From assembly GCF_000497575.1 (NCBI RefSeq), contig NZ_APJI01000013.1, positions 1 to 64,000 on the forward strand: DNA of 64,000 bases, read 5' to 3'. Below, piece after piece: positions 32,857 to 41,711 of this stretch. The notes under the pieces were generated by a model. The model was not told where the DNA came from. It saw nothing but the letters and a program-made list of their open reading frames with translations, and did no database searches. This stretch comes from Afipia sp. OHSU_II-C1 (lineage in GTDB: Bacteria; Pseudomonadota; Alphaproteobacteria; Rhizobiales; Xanthobacteraceae). How positions within the stretch are numbered: position 1 is the stretch's first letter; each line of letters begins with the position of its first letter. The translations under genes and the position numbers were made by a program.

Positions 32857-33872
32857 TGCGTCCTCCCGAATTCCATGCAGATCTTTCCGAAATGGGAGCC
32901 TTGGGCGATAGCGGCAATCACATGCGGTGCATCTTCCATTCTCCGCGCGGCGATCTCGAATGCGGGTTCGAGTTGATGCTGCTGGATTGCACGCATCATG
33001 TTTTCGAATGAAAGCAGTGAGCCGGCTGTAACGCCCTGAAGGCGTATCGCTCGCGTCACGACTTGACCCAATGCCAGCGAGGCGGACGCGCCAGCCAGAA
33101 CGCCAATCACGCTTACGACCCCGCCGTCGTTGACGGCCTTGACCGATCGATCAATCTCTCCGGCGAGTTCGACGACATGTTGGATGCCGTCGGTGCCTGC
33201 GACTTCCCTGGCTCGCTTTTCCCAATTGGGGAACGTCCGGTAATTAATCGTCTCATCTGCTCCCATCGCCGATGCTCGCTTGAGTTTTTCGTCGCTGGAC
33301 GAGGTGATGATGACTCGTGCGCCGCATATCTTCGCGAACTGCAGCGCGAACAGGGACACGCCACCGGTGCCTTGCGTGAGCACGGTATCTCCTGGCTTCA
33401 CGCCGCCATCCACGATGGCGTTCCAAGCCGTCAAGGCGGCACAAGGAAGCGATGCCGCTGCGGCGGCGCTCAAATGCGTTGCAGCTTTCACCACGCCGGT
33501 CTCCGGCAGCAGCATGAACTGCTGCAAGACGCCGTCGTGGAATCCGCCAAGCATTCCCGCCCAGACGTTTGCGTGAAACGGTCCGGCGAGCCAGTTCTGC
33601 GCGAAATTGGGACAAACGAGGTCGCCTGGCTTCACGCGGGTGACCCCTTTGCCCGTTGCGACAACTGTTCCGGCTCCGTCGGAGACGGGGATCATCGGAA
33701 GCTGCCCGCCTTTGCGTCCATACCGGCCACGCGCCATGACCAGATCCCGATAATTCACGGATGCCGCCTGCATTTCGACCACGACGTCGAACTCTCCCGG
33801 AGCCGGATCGGGGCGCTCACCAGGGCGCAGGTATTCCAGTCCCCATGCCTCGCGAATTTCCATGACTTTCAT
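32853..33872 (-). CDS. NAD(P)-dependent zinc-free alcohol dehydrogenase / quinone oxidoreductase (MDR)
   Basis: 339 residues from ATG 33872, the start that gives the usual MDR N-terminus (GLEYLRPGERPDPAPGEFDV); the frame is open to 34073 but that part overlaps the divergent gene. Features: SVNYRDLVMARGRYG, cofactor loop VLTQGTGGVSLFALQFAKIC, GADETINYRTFPNWEKRAR. No structural zinc Cys cluster, as in quinone oxidoreductase-type MDRs. First gene of the three-gene minus-strand operon; divergent from the acyl-CoA dehydrogenase at 34014 across a 141-base promoter gap. Confidence 0.9.
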   Translation of the reverse strand: MKVMEIREAWGLEYLRPGERPDPAPGEFDVVVEMQAASVNYRDLVMARGRYGRKGGQLPMIPVSDGAGTVVATGKGVTRVKPGDLVCPNFAQNWLAGPFHANVWAGMLGGFHDGVLQQFMLLPETGVVKAATHLSAAAAASLPCAALTAWNAIVDGGVKPGDTVLTQGTGGVSLFALQFAKICGARVIITSSSDEKLKRASAMGADETINYRTFPNWEKRAREVAGTDGIQHVVELAGEIDRSVKAVNDGGVVSVIGVLAGASASLALGQVVTRAIRLQGVTAGSLLSFENMMRAIQQHQLEPAFEIAARRMEDAPHVIAAIAQGSHFGKICMEFGRTQ

Positions 33873-33936
33873 TTTAGCCCTCTCTCCCAAGGGTTTTTGT
33901 GCTGCAGAAGCCAGCTTTTGGATCGTCATAAAGTAG

Positions 33937-33953
33937 AATAGTGATTCATTATT
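33937..33953. promoter_or_regulatory. TetR-type palindrome in the divergent promoter
   Basis: AATAGTGA-T-TCATTATT, 8-bp arms with one mismatch, in the gap between the MDR gene and the acyl-CoA dehydrogenase gene. It shares the AATGA/TCATT core with the palindrome at 10754-10775. Likely operator of the TetR protein at 30220; the link is inferred from position. Confidence 0.55.
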
Positions 33954-34013
33954 GCATTTTGATGTTGACTTGGAAAGCGCTGCGTTGTTCGATGGCCTTA
34001 AGGTGAGGAAACA

Positions 34014-35150
34014 ATGCTTCTGAATGAGCAACAGGCCGGCATCCGCGATATGGCGCGGGACTTCGCGCGCCATGAGATCACGCCCTTTGCAGCGCAGTGG
34101 GATAGGGACGAAGCTGTTCCGCTGGAGACGCTGGCGAAAATGGGACGGCTGGGCCTGATGGGCGTTTGCGTTCCGGAAACGTGGGGCGGTGCGGGCGCTG
34201 ACTTCGTGTCGTATGTCAGCGCCATGGAGGCGATCGCCTACGGGGACGCCGGCATCGCCAACATGATGGCCGCTACGAATTCGCCGGTAGCGGCGGGGCT
34301 GCTGGCATTCGGCAATGACGACCAGAAGGATCGCTTCTTACGTCCGCTCGCGAGCGGTGAAGCGATCTCCGCCTTTCTATTGAGCGAACCCCAGGCCGGT
34401 TCGGACGCCGCGAGTATTGTGACCCGTGCGGAAAAGCGGGGCGATGTCTATGTCCTCAACGGCACAAAGAATTTCATCACGGCTGGCGAAACGGCCGAAA
34501 TCGCGATGATCATTGCTGTTACCGACGCATCGGCGGGGAAGGCTGGAATATCGTGCTTCATGACCCGCACGCGGCGGGAGGGCTATATCGTCGCGCGCAA
34601 GGAAAGAAAGCTCGGACATCGCTCGTGCGATACTTGCCAGATCGTTCTGGAAAATCTGGAAATTCCGGCCTTCGACGTGCTCGGGCGCCCCGGGGAGGGG
34701 TTGAAGATCGCACTTTCAGCGCTTGATAGTGGACGCGTGGGCGTCGCTGCTCAGTCTGTCGGCGTTGCGCAAGCCGCATTCGATGCAGCTTTACGATATG
34801 CGCAGGAACGCAAAACCTTCGGCAAGAAGATCATAGACCATCAGGCGGTAGCGTTTCAGCTCGCGGAGATGGCGACCAAGATCGAGGTCGCGCGTCAAAT
34901 GTATCTTCACGCGGCGTCGCTTAAGGATCTCGGGATTTCCTGCATCAAGGAAGCTTCGATGGCGAAACTGTTTGCGTCGGAGATGGCGGAAAGCGTCACT
35001 TCGGCAGCTATCCAGATTCACGGCGGCTACGGCTTCCTGAACGACTATCCCGTGGAAAAATTCTACCGCGATATGCGGGTCTTCAAAATATACGACGGTA
35101 CGAGCGAGGTGCAGAAACTGCTCATCTCGCGCGAACTTCAGAAATCCTAA
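34014..35150 (+). CDS. Acyl-CoA dehydrogenase
   Basis: 378 residues, FAD flavoprotein that introduces the alpha-beta double bond in acyl-CoA. Visible: FLLSEPQAGSDAASI (first signature), VLNGTKNFITAG (FAD-adjacent strand), ERKTFGKKIIDHQAVAFQLA, IQIHGGYGFLND and the C-terminal IYDGTSEVQKLLI. The catalytic base in MCAD-type enzymes is the Glu of IYEGT; here it is D361. Asp occurs at this place in some relatives, and the true base may be elsewhere. First gene of a plus-strand cluster (binding protein, SDR, CoA ligase, CaiB, hydratase). Start has GGTGAGGA upstream. Confidence 0.93.
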   Translation: MLLNEQQAGIRDMARDFARHEITPFAAQWDRDEAVPLETLAKMGRLGLMGVCVPETWGGAGADFVSYVSAMEAIAYGDAGIANMMAATNSPVAAGLLAFGNDDQKDRFLRPLASGEAISAFLLSEPQAGSDAASIVTRAEKRGDVYVLNGTKNFITAGETAEIAMIIAVTDASAGKAGISCFMTRTRREGYIVARKERKLGHRSCDTCQIVLENLEIPAFDVLGRPGEGLKIALSALDSGRVGVAAQSVGVAQAAFDAALRYAQERKTFGKKIIDHQAVAFQLAEMATKIEVARQMYLHAASLKDLGISCIKEASMAKLFASEMAESVTSAAIQIHGGYGFLNDYPVEKFYRDMRVFKIYDGTSEVQKLLISRELQKS

Positions 35151-35196
35151 GAAATAACAAATCGCCAGAAAGCAGGCGCGCAAGGGGGAGAGAACG

Positions 35197-36417
35197 ATGA
35201 AAGTCTTGAAATCAGGGATGATCGGACTGGCGTTGCTTGGAGCGGGGCCCGTCCACGCGCAAGTCTCCGACGATGTCGTCAAGATCGGGGTGATGAATGA
35301 TCAGTCGGGTGTTTACGAAGACATCACCGGGATGAAGGCCCTTGAAGCGGCAAAGATGGCCGTCGAGGATTTCGGTGGAACAGTGCTTGGCAAGCGTATC
35401 GAGATCGTACCTGCCAACCACCAGAACAAGACAGACATCGCCGGCGGCATTGCGCGCAAATGGATAGACACCGAGCAGGTCGACGCCATCGCCGACGTGA
35501 CCGGTTCGGGGATCGCGCTCGCGGTTAACGAAGTCACCAGGGAAAAGAACCGCGTGATGATTGCTGCAAGCGCGGCAACATCCGATCTGACCGGAAAGGC
35601 TTGCTCGCCGACCACCGTCCAATTCAGCTACGATACCTACGCTCTGGCCAAGAGCACCGGCATGGAGACGCTAAAGCAGGGTGGCGACACCTGGTTCTTT
35701 ATCACCGCGGATTATGCGTTTGGTCATGCCCTGGAACGTGACACCTCCAAATTTGTCGAGCAGGGCGGCGGGAAAATTCTCGGCGCAGTTCGCGCGCCGC
35801 TGGGGACCACGGATTACTCGTCGTTCCTGCTCCAGGCGCAGGCGTCCAAGGCGAAGATCATCGGCCTTGCGACAGCGGGGGGCGATACCATCACCGCCAT
35901 CAAGCAGGCTGCGGAGTTTGGCATTCAGCGCGGTGGTCAGCGCCTCGGCGGCCTGCTCATCTATATCAACGATGTCGAATCGCTCGGCTTGCAAACTGCG
36001 CAGGGGCTTGTTCTCACCACATCTTTCTACTGGGATCTCACCGACGAGACACGCGCCTGGACGAAGCGATTTCTCGAGCGTACGGGCGGAAAGCGCCCGC
36101 CAAACATGCTTCAGACCGGGCTCTATTCCGGCGTGCTCCACTACCTGAAAGCGGTGAAGGCTGCCGGTACGGATGAAGCTAAAGTCGTTTCGGCGAAGAT
36201 GCGCGAAATCCCGGTCAATGACTTCTACAATAAGGACGTGACGATTCGGAAAGATGGCCGTGTACTTCACGATATGTATCTCGCTCAGGTCAAGTCCCCG
36301 CAGGAATCGAAGGGCAAGTTCGACGACTATAAAATCCTGAGCAGGCTGGCGGGAAAGGATGCCTATCGGCCCGAAAGCGAAGGAAATTGTCCTCTGGTAA
36401 CCGGCGCGGCAAAGTAA
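35197..36417 (+). CDS. ABC transporter substrate-binding protein (aromatic/urea-type HAAT)
   Basis: 406 residues. Signal peptide at 1-22 (GMIGLALLGAGPVHAQ, cleavage after HAQ or HA). Mature part is a Peripla_BP_6 fold: VKIGVMNDQSGVYEDITG, NHQNKTDIAGGIARKWID, the TADYAFGHALERDTSKF stretch and GVLHYLKAVKAAG. It differs from the binding protein at 17431 by much of its sequence, and resembles the group found with aromatic acid catabolism. No permease is adjacent. RBS GGGGGAGAG upstream. In the operon between the acyl-CoA dehydrogenase and the SDR. Confidence 0.92.
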   Translation: MKVLKSGMIGLALLGAGPVHAQVSDDVVKIGVMNDQSGVYEDITGMKALEAAKMAVEDFGGTVLGKRIEIVPANHQNKTDIAGGIARKWIDTEQVDAIADVTGSGIALAVNEVTREKNRVMIAASAATSDLTGKACSPTTVQFSYDTYALAKSTGMETLKQGGDTWFFITADYAFGHALERDTSKFVEQGGGKILGAVRAPLGTTDYSSFLLQAQASKAKIIGLATAGGDTITAIKQAAEFGIQRGGQRLGGLLIYINDVESLGLQTAQGLVLTTSFYWDLTDETRAWTKRFLERTGGKRPPNMLQTGLYSGVLHYLKAVKAAGTDEAKVVSAKMREIPVNDFYNKDVTIRKDGRVLHDMYLAQVKSPQESKGKFDDYKILSRLAGKDAYRPESEGNCPLVTGAAK

Positions 36418-36428
36418 GCGAGCGACCA

Positions 36429-37193
36429 ATGAAGGGTTTGAACGGAAAGGTCGCGTTGGTCACCGGTGCTGCGGGTGGAATGGGGCGGCAAATCTGCCGG
36501 CGCCTTGTCGATGAAGGTTGCAGCATTGCAATGCTCGACATCGATAAGGCCGGGCTTGAGTCTCTTGCCGCCGATATCGGCGGCGCAGCAAAGGTGTTTC
36601 ATATAGCCGTCGATATCAGCGACTATTCCGCCGTGTGCAAAGCAGTTGATGCGGCCGAGAAAGCAATAGGGTCGACTAACCTGTTGGTGAACAACGCCGG
36701 ATGGGACAAGTTCTCGAACTTTCTCGATACCGATGAGGCGTTGCGTCAGAAAGTGATCTCAATCAATCTGAATGGTCCCGTGAATATGTTTCACGCTGTT
36801 CTGACGAGAATGGCACAGCGTGACGGGGGACGGGTGGTTACCATTGCTTCCGACGCCGGCAGGGTGGGTTCGTCAGGACAGGCGGTCTATTCCGCCTGCA
36901 AGGGCGGTGTCATTGCGTTGACCAAAACCCTCGCGCGCGAACTTGCCCGGCGGAGCATTCTTTTGAATGCGGTTTGCCCTGGACCGACAGACACGCCAAT
37001 GCTGCAGGATTTCTTGAACCAGGGGCCTGGCGGGCAAAAGGTGCATGATGCGATGAAGCGAGCTATACCGCTCAAGCGTCTGGGTCAGCCGGACGACATC
37101 CCCGGGATCGTAGCGTTTCTGCTTAGCGACGATGCATCATTCATCACAGGGCAGGTTATCAGCGTGTCCGGCGGTTTGACGATGCACGGTTGA
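36429..37193 (+). CDS. SDR-family 3-hydroxyacyl dehydrogenase-like oxidoreductase
   Basis: 254 residues from ATG 36429; the frame is open to 36387 but inside the previous gene. Motifs: VTGAAGGMGRQI near 11-22, VNNAGWDKFSNF, and YSACK (catalytic Tyr and Lys) near 153-160, with NAVCPGPTDTPML and TGQVISVSGGLTMHG at the end. The NNAGWD motif is seen in 2-hydroxycyclohexanecarboxyl-CoA dehydrogenase (BadH)-type SDRs. Probable role: oxidation of a hydroxyacyl-CoA ring or chain intermediate. 11 bases from the binding protein stop. Confidence 0.9.
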   Translation: MKGLNGKVALVTGAAGGMGRQICRRLVDEGCSIAMLDIDKAGLESLAADIGGAAKVFHIAVDISDYSAVCKAVDAAEKAIGSTNLLVNNAGWDKFSNFLDTDEALRQKVISINLNGPVNMFHAVLTRMAQRDGGRVVTIASDAGRVGSSGQAVYSACKGGVIALTKTLARELARRSILLNAVCPGPTDTPMLQDFLNQGPGGQKVHDAMKRAIPLKRLGQPDDIPGIVAFLLSDDASFITGQVISVSGGLTMHG

Positions 37194-37208
37194 AAAGGTC
37201 GCAGTTCG

Positions 37209-38708
37209 ATGAATATCGCGGAGATAGTTTGGAACAGTCGTCCCTCGTTCAAGGATAAACCGATTCTTATCGTTGACGATCAGCCGATCGCTTTTGGCGA
37301 CCTCGCCAATCAGGTTCAGCGTCTGACGGGGGCGCTGCGATCTAGAGGAATCGGCAACGGCGACCGCGTTGTTCTTGCCATGAACAACTGCACCGAATGG
37401 ATGGTCAGCATTCTTGCCGTTCTCGGTGCAGGGGCGATTTGTGTGCCGACCAATCCGGGCCTGCGTCCACCCGAGATGTGCAACATCGCGAACCACTGCG
37501 AGCCGAAGCTTGCAATTCTGGACGCGGATCTGGTCGGGCATTTTTCAGAAGCGAAAACAGAGTTCGAAGCGATCGTTAGGGGAGGCGGCGGGGATAACGA
37601 CTGGCAGAAGGTCGTAGCTGGCTCTGCTCCCGATGCTTTCGTGGCGAATTTGCCCGATAATGCTCCTGCACTCATTTTCTATACGTCAGGAACCACCGGT
37701 GTTCCCAAGGGCGTCTTGCTAAGTCATAGCGCCGAGATATTCGCCGCGCGCATGGTTGCAAAGCATGTTGACATAACGCCAGCGGATCGCTCGATCGTTA
37801 TGGGTTCGCTGGCTTTCATATATCCACTGATTATCAACGCAATGGCATCGATCTCGGGAGGTGCAAGCGTCGTTCTTCAGGCACGATTCCATCCGCAGCT
37901 TGCTGCCGATGCTATTCGCCGACATCAGGTCACAATCATGATGGGCGTTCCGACAATGTATGTCATGCTCATAAATTATGCGGAGACGGGCGGTAAGTGC
38001 GATCTGTCGTCCATTCGTGTTGCCTTCTCGGGTGGCGCAAGTCTGCCTGATGCCCTGGTCAAGCGTGGCAAGGCGAACCTCGGCTTCAATATCTTCGATC
38101 TGTGGGGCATGACGGAATGTACGCCCGTCACAACATTCGATCCCAAACGTGAATCCGCAGGGCACCCGGATTCGTGCGGCCGAGCTTTGCCAGGCTGCGC
38201 ATTCAAGATTGTCGATGATGATCTGAAGGAGTGCGCTGTCGGAACTGTCGGCGAAGTGATGCTGACGGGGCCGCTGATCATGACGGAGTACTACAAAAAT
38301 CCGGCCGCGACTGCCGAAACCATGATCGATGGCTGGATTCGCAGTGGCGACCTCGGAATGGCCGACAAGAACGGCTTTCTGTATATCGTGGGGCGCAAGA
38401 AGGATCTGATCATCCGAGGCGGTGCGAATGTCTATCCGGTCGATGTTGAAGAAGCTCTCTACACACACGACGACGTGGCAGAGTGTGCTGTGATCGGCAA
38501 GCCCGATGAGGTGTTTGGAGAGATTGTAAAAGCCTACGTGGTGAGAAAAAACGACGCTATCGGCATCAAGGAATTGATCGATTACTGTAAGACCAAGCTG
38601 GCTGACTACAAGGTGCCCAGCGAGATCGAGTTTATCGATGAACTCCCAAAAGGGCCGACGGGAAAAATTCTTCGCCGCGAGCTGCGCGAGCTGTCATCGC
38701 ACCGATAG
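37209..38708 (+). CDS. AMP-dependent acyl/aryl-CoA ligase
   Basis: 499 residues. ANL enzyme: FYTSGTTGVPKGVLLSHSAE (A3), DLWGMTECTP (A5), RSGDLGMADKNG (A7), IVGRKKDLIIRGGANVYPVD (A8) and GPTGKILRREL (A10 with catalytic Lys). The compact length and the LGAGAICVPTNPGLRP motif fit medium-chain or alicyclic/aromatic acid ligases. It activates the acid carried in by the binding-protein system so that the nearby dehydrogenase and hydratase can act. 15 bases after the SDR. Confidence 0.92.
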   Translation: MNIAEIVWNSRPSFKDKPILIVDDQPIAFGDLANQVQRLTGALRSRGIGNGDRVVLAMNNCTEWMVSILAVLGAGAICVPTNPGLRPPEMCNIANHCEPKLAILDADLVGHFSEAKTEFEAIVRGGGGDNDWQKVVAGSAPDAFVANLPDNAPALIFYTSGTTGVPKGVLLSHSAEIFAARMVAKHVDITPADRSIVMGSLAFIYPLIINAMASISGGASVVLQARFHPQLAADAIRRHQVTIMMGVPTMYVMLINYAETGGKCDLSSIRVAFSGGASLPDALVKRGKANLGFNIFDLWGMTECTPVTTFDPKRESAGHPDSCGRALPGCAFKIVDDDLKECAVGTVGEVMLTGPLIMTEYYKNPAATAETMIDGWIRSGDLGMADKNGFLYIVGRKKDLIIRGGANVYPVDVEEALYTHDDVAECAVIGKPDEVFGEIVKAYVVRKNDAIGIKELIDYCKTKLADYKVPSEIEFIDELPKGPTGKILRRELRELSSHR

Positions 38709-38738
38709 CGGTTCAAGTATCAAAATCTGGAATTTATC

Positions 38739-39893
38739 ATGGGTCCACTCTCGGGATTAAAAATCGTCGAGCTTGCGGGTATCGGCGCAGGTCCTCACTG
38801 CGCGATGATGCTGGCCGATCTCGGCGCCGAAGTCGTTCGCGTGGATCGACCGGTCGCATCCGGCCTCGGAGTTCCCATAGATCCCAAGTTCGACCTGATC
38901 CTGCGAGGACGGCGCTCGCTTGCGATTGATCTGAAAACCGAAGCGGGCCGCAACACCGCGCTTCATATGATCGATCAGGCCGATGCTGTCATCGAGAGTT
39001 TTCGGCCCGGTGTTGTCGAGCGAATGGGACTTGGTCCCGATATTTGCCTGAAGCGGAATCCCAAACTGGTCTATGCACGGTTGACGGGGTGGGGGCAGGA
39101 TGGGCCCTACGCGCAGATGGCGGGGCACGACATCAACTATATCGCTTTGTCAGGCGTGCTTCACGCGATTGGTTCGTCAAACGGGCCGCCGGTTCCGCCG
39201 CTTAACCTTGTGGGGGATTTCGGTGGCGGGGCGGTCTATTGCGCCTTTGGTGTTGTAAGCGCTCTCCTGTATGCGCAGCGAACCGGGCAAGGGCAGGTAG
39301 TGGACGCAGCGATGGTCGATGGCGCAGCAGCATTGCTGACCATGGTTGTCGGCTTTCGGCGTGGCGGCATTTGGTCGTCCGAGCGCGGCAACAACATCGT
39401 CGACGGCGGCGCGCCCTACTACGCGGCTTACGAGACATCGGATCGAAAGTACGTTTCGATCGGGGCTATGGAAGACAAGTTTTATGAGTTGTTGTTGTCC
39501 AAGCTTGGTATCGCAGGTGACCACGAGATGCGGCCGCATACGGACCGCTCGAAATGGGCCTATCAGAGAGAGCAGTTCAGGAAGTGCTTCTTGACGCGAT
39601 CGCGGGATGAATGGTGTGATTTGCTTGAGGGCACCGACACCTGCTTTGCTCCGGTCCTGACGATGGACGAGGCGAGCAGTCATCCGCACCTCAAGGCCCG
39701 ACAGACCTATGTCGACATGAACGGAGTCAATCAGCCCGGTCCTAATCCGCGGTTTAGCCTCACGAAGGCTGCTGCATCGATAGCGCCCGCGGAGCTCGGC
39801 CAACATAGCCGTCAGATCCTGGCTGATTGGGGAATTCCTTCGGACGCGGTCGATGAACTGTGCCGGTCAAATGTCGTCTTTCAGGCCGGTTAA
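38739..39893 (+). CDS. CaiB/BaiF CoA-transferase family (alpha-methylacyl-CoA racemase-like)
   Basis: 384 residues, family III CoA transferase fold. Starts GPLSGLKIVELAGIGAGPHC, then MLADLGAEVVRVDRP, with DLKTEAGRNTALHMIDQADA and GWGQDGPYAQMAGHDINYIA (contains the AMACR His-Asp pair, H and D in GHDINY). That motif is the alpha-methylacyl-CoA racemase signature, so epimerisation of a 2-methyl-branched acyl-CoA is the most likely activity; CoA transfer is the other option. Thirty bases after the CoA ligase. Confidence 0.9.
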   Translation: MGPLSGLKIVELAGIGAGPHCAMMLADLGAEVVRVDRPVASGLGVPIDPKFDLILRGRRSLAIDLKTEAGRNTALHMIDQADAVIESFRPGVVERMGLGPDICLKRNPKLVYARLTGWGQDGPYAQMAGHDINYIALSGVLHAIGSSNGPPVPPLNLVGDFGGGAVYCAFGVVSALLYAQRTGQGQVVDAAMVDGAAALLTMVVGFRRGGIWSSERGNNIVDGGAPYYAAYETSDRKYVSIGAMEDKFYELLLSKLGIAGDHEMRPHTDRSKWAYQREQFRKCFLTRSRDEWCDLLEGTDTCFAPVLTMDEASSHPHLKARQTYVDMNGVNQPGPNPRFSLTKAAASIAPAELGQHSRQILADWGIPSDAVDELCRSNVVFQAG

Positions 39894-39929
39894 AGGCGGT
39901 CTATCAGTGAAACTTGCGAGGTCGACAGA

Positions 39930-40703
39930 TTGTCAGACGTTAAGGTGACCATTCAGGACAAGGTAGCGGTTGTAACGCTGAACCGTCCTGACGTCCGCAA
40001 TGCGATGAAGCTGTCGATGTGGCATGACATCGCGTCGTTATTTAAACGGCTTGGTCGGGACGCCAATGTGCGGGCCATTATCCTCACCGGGGCTGGGGGC
40101 AATTTCAGCGTCGGCGCGGACTTGTCGGAATTCGCGAAGGCCCGGTCCAATACCGCGGAGAGCAAGGATTACGAAGTGGCCGTCGATGCATCGTCCGATG
40201 CAATCGCGTCGGTGCGCCAGCCTGTGATCGCCGTGCTGGAGGGATACTGTCTCGGTGGCGGCTGTCATCTGTCCATGTCATGCGATTTCCGTTATGCACA
40301 TACCCGCACATCAATCGGCATTCCCGCAGCCAAGCTCTCGATTGTTTATGGCGTCCGCAGCACGCAGCGCCTTCTGGCGCTGGTCGGACTCACGAATGCC
40401 AAACGTATCCTGTATTCGGCGGACCGATATAGCGCGATCGATGCGGCGCGAATGGGATTGATCGACCGTGTCTGCGAGAATCCGATGTCGGATGCGATGG
40501 CTTTTGCAGCAGACGTTGCCAGACTGGCCCCGCTATCGGTGGAAGGCGCCAAGAAGATTCTGACGGAACTCTCGATGGGCCCGGGCGCGCTCGATCTGAA
40601 AGATGCGGATGCCTTCATTGATCATGCGTCTGCCAGTGAAGACTATGAGGAAGGACGGCGTGCGTTTGCCGAGAAGCGGCCGCCGGTGTTCTGCGGGAAG
40701 TGA
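39930..40703 (+). CDS. Enoyl-CoA hydratase/isomerase (second)
   Basis: 257 residues with a TTG start at 39930 that gives the usual N-terminus (SDVKVTIQDKVAVVTLNRPD). Crotonase motifs: LTGAGGNFSVGADLSEFA and LEGYCLGGGCHLSMSCDFRY, then PAAKLSIVYGVRSTQRLLAL. The hydratase Glu pair is not both present at its usual place, similar to many isomerase members. Likely the last intact enzyme gene of the 34-40.7 kb operon. Substrate unknown. Confidence 0.9.
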   Translation: MSDVKVTIQDKVAVVTLNRPDVRNAMKLSMWHDIASLFKRLGRDANVRAIILTGAGGNFSVGADLSEFAKARSNTAESKDYEVAVDASSDAIASVRQPVIAVLEGYCLGGGCHLSMSCDFRYAHTRTSIGIPAAKLSIVYGVRSTQRLLALVGLTNAKRILYSADRYSAIDAARMGLIDRVCENPMSDAMAFAADVARLAPLSVEGAKKILTELSMGPGALDLKDADAFIDHASASEDYEEGRRAFAEKRPPVFCGK

Positions 40704-40712
40704 GGTAGAGCC

Positions 40713-41473
40713 ATGAGGATGCATATGCTGTCGGGCGGAAGGCTCCGGATGAGGAAGAGCATCTATTTCCCAGATGCCGATCGGGCCGCGATGATTGATC
40801 TGCCCGTCTCCTGCGCGCTGATCCGGCACGGCCAGGGCAATGTTCTGTTCGACACCGGATGTCATCCCTCAATTGCGGAAAATCCCGAGGCACGCTGGGG
40901 CGCCGCTGCGAAGTTCATGACACCGGTTATGCCGCCGGGCGACAACGTGATCACGAGCCTGAAGGCGGTGGGCCTCGGCCCGGATGAGTCGACGTTGTGG
41001 TCTGCTCGCATCTGCATACCGACCATTGCGGCTGCAACGAGTTCTTTAGGAAGTCCACGATTGTCGTGCATGCCCGCGAACTCGAAGCCGCCAAGGCATC
41101 GGACGCTGCCAAGAGCGGATACTTCGTGGCGGACTGGGATCACCCCATGCCAATGAAGACAATCGATGGGCAACTCGATCTGTTTGGCGACGGAAAAGTT
41201 GTCCTGGTTCCCCTGCATGGTCACACACCCGGAACCATCGGAGCACTCATCAGGCTTGATCGAGACGGCAAATTCCTACTGGCATCCGACGCCCTCAGTA
41301 TTCGGACCAACCTCGATAGGAACATCGTGCCAAAGAACACGCATAATCCCGAGCAGTTCCTGAAGTCATTCGAAGAGATACGCCGGATCGAGAAAGATGG
41401 TGCCACAATCATTTGCAGCCATGATGAGTCACAGTGGGAGACACTGCGCAAAGGTATGGATGCCTACGATTGA
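40713..41473 (+). pseudogene. MBL-fold N-acyl-homoserine lactonase-like protein, frameshifted
   Basis: Metallo-beta-lactamase fold of the AHL lactonase (AiiA) family, split by a one-base deletion. The N-terminal frame 40713-about 40987 reads MHMLSGGRLRMRKSIYFPDA ... NVLFDTGCHP ... SLKAVGLGPDE; the rest from 40988 reads VDVVVCSHLHTDHCG (zinc motif HxHxDH) ... PLHGHTPGTIGALIRLDRDG ... ICSHDESQWE, ending at 41473. GATGAG-TCGAC would read GATGAGGTCGAC with one more G. Nine bases after the hydratase, so it belonged to the operon. Either recently broken or an assembly error; with the frame restored all metal ligands are present. Could open a lactone intermediate. Confidence 0.85.
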
Positions 41474-41588
41474 TCGTTTAGACTTTGTAACACCTAGACG
41501 CGCTTGCCCTTTTAACGATCAACAATGTGCGAGGCTTTGGTTGATATGAGAGTGTGTCTGTAGACTATTGATAGGGACAGACGAAAAA

Positions 41589-41711
41589 TGGAAGAAAGCA
41601 TCTGACTCGCAAAGAAACTGAAAATAGAGTGAGTTCGCAAACTGATGAGGAAAGGTGAAAAATGGAGTCAGTGGGCTGACTGATAAGGGAAGACGCAAAA
41701 GCTTATCAGTC
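41589..41711. repeat. Second locus of the 38-bp GAGTCAGT repeat, with inverted end
   Basis: GAGTGAGTTCGCAAACTGAT at 41627 and GAGTCAGTGGGCTGACTGAT at 41665 are two units exactly 38 bp apart, with a degenerate unit before them at about 41589. A perfect 10-bp inverted repeat closes the array: GACTGATAAG at 41678-41687 and CTTATCAGTC at 41702-41711. The same repeat family is at 29762-29898. Confidence 0.75.
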
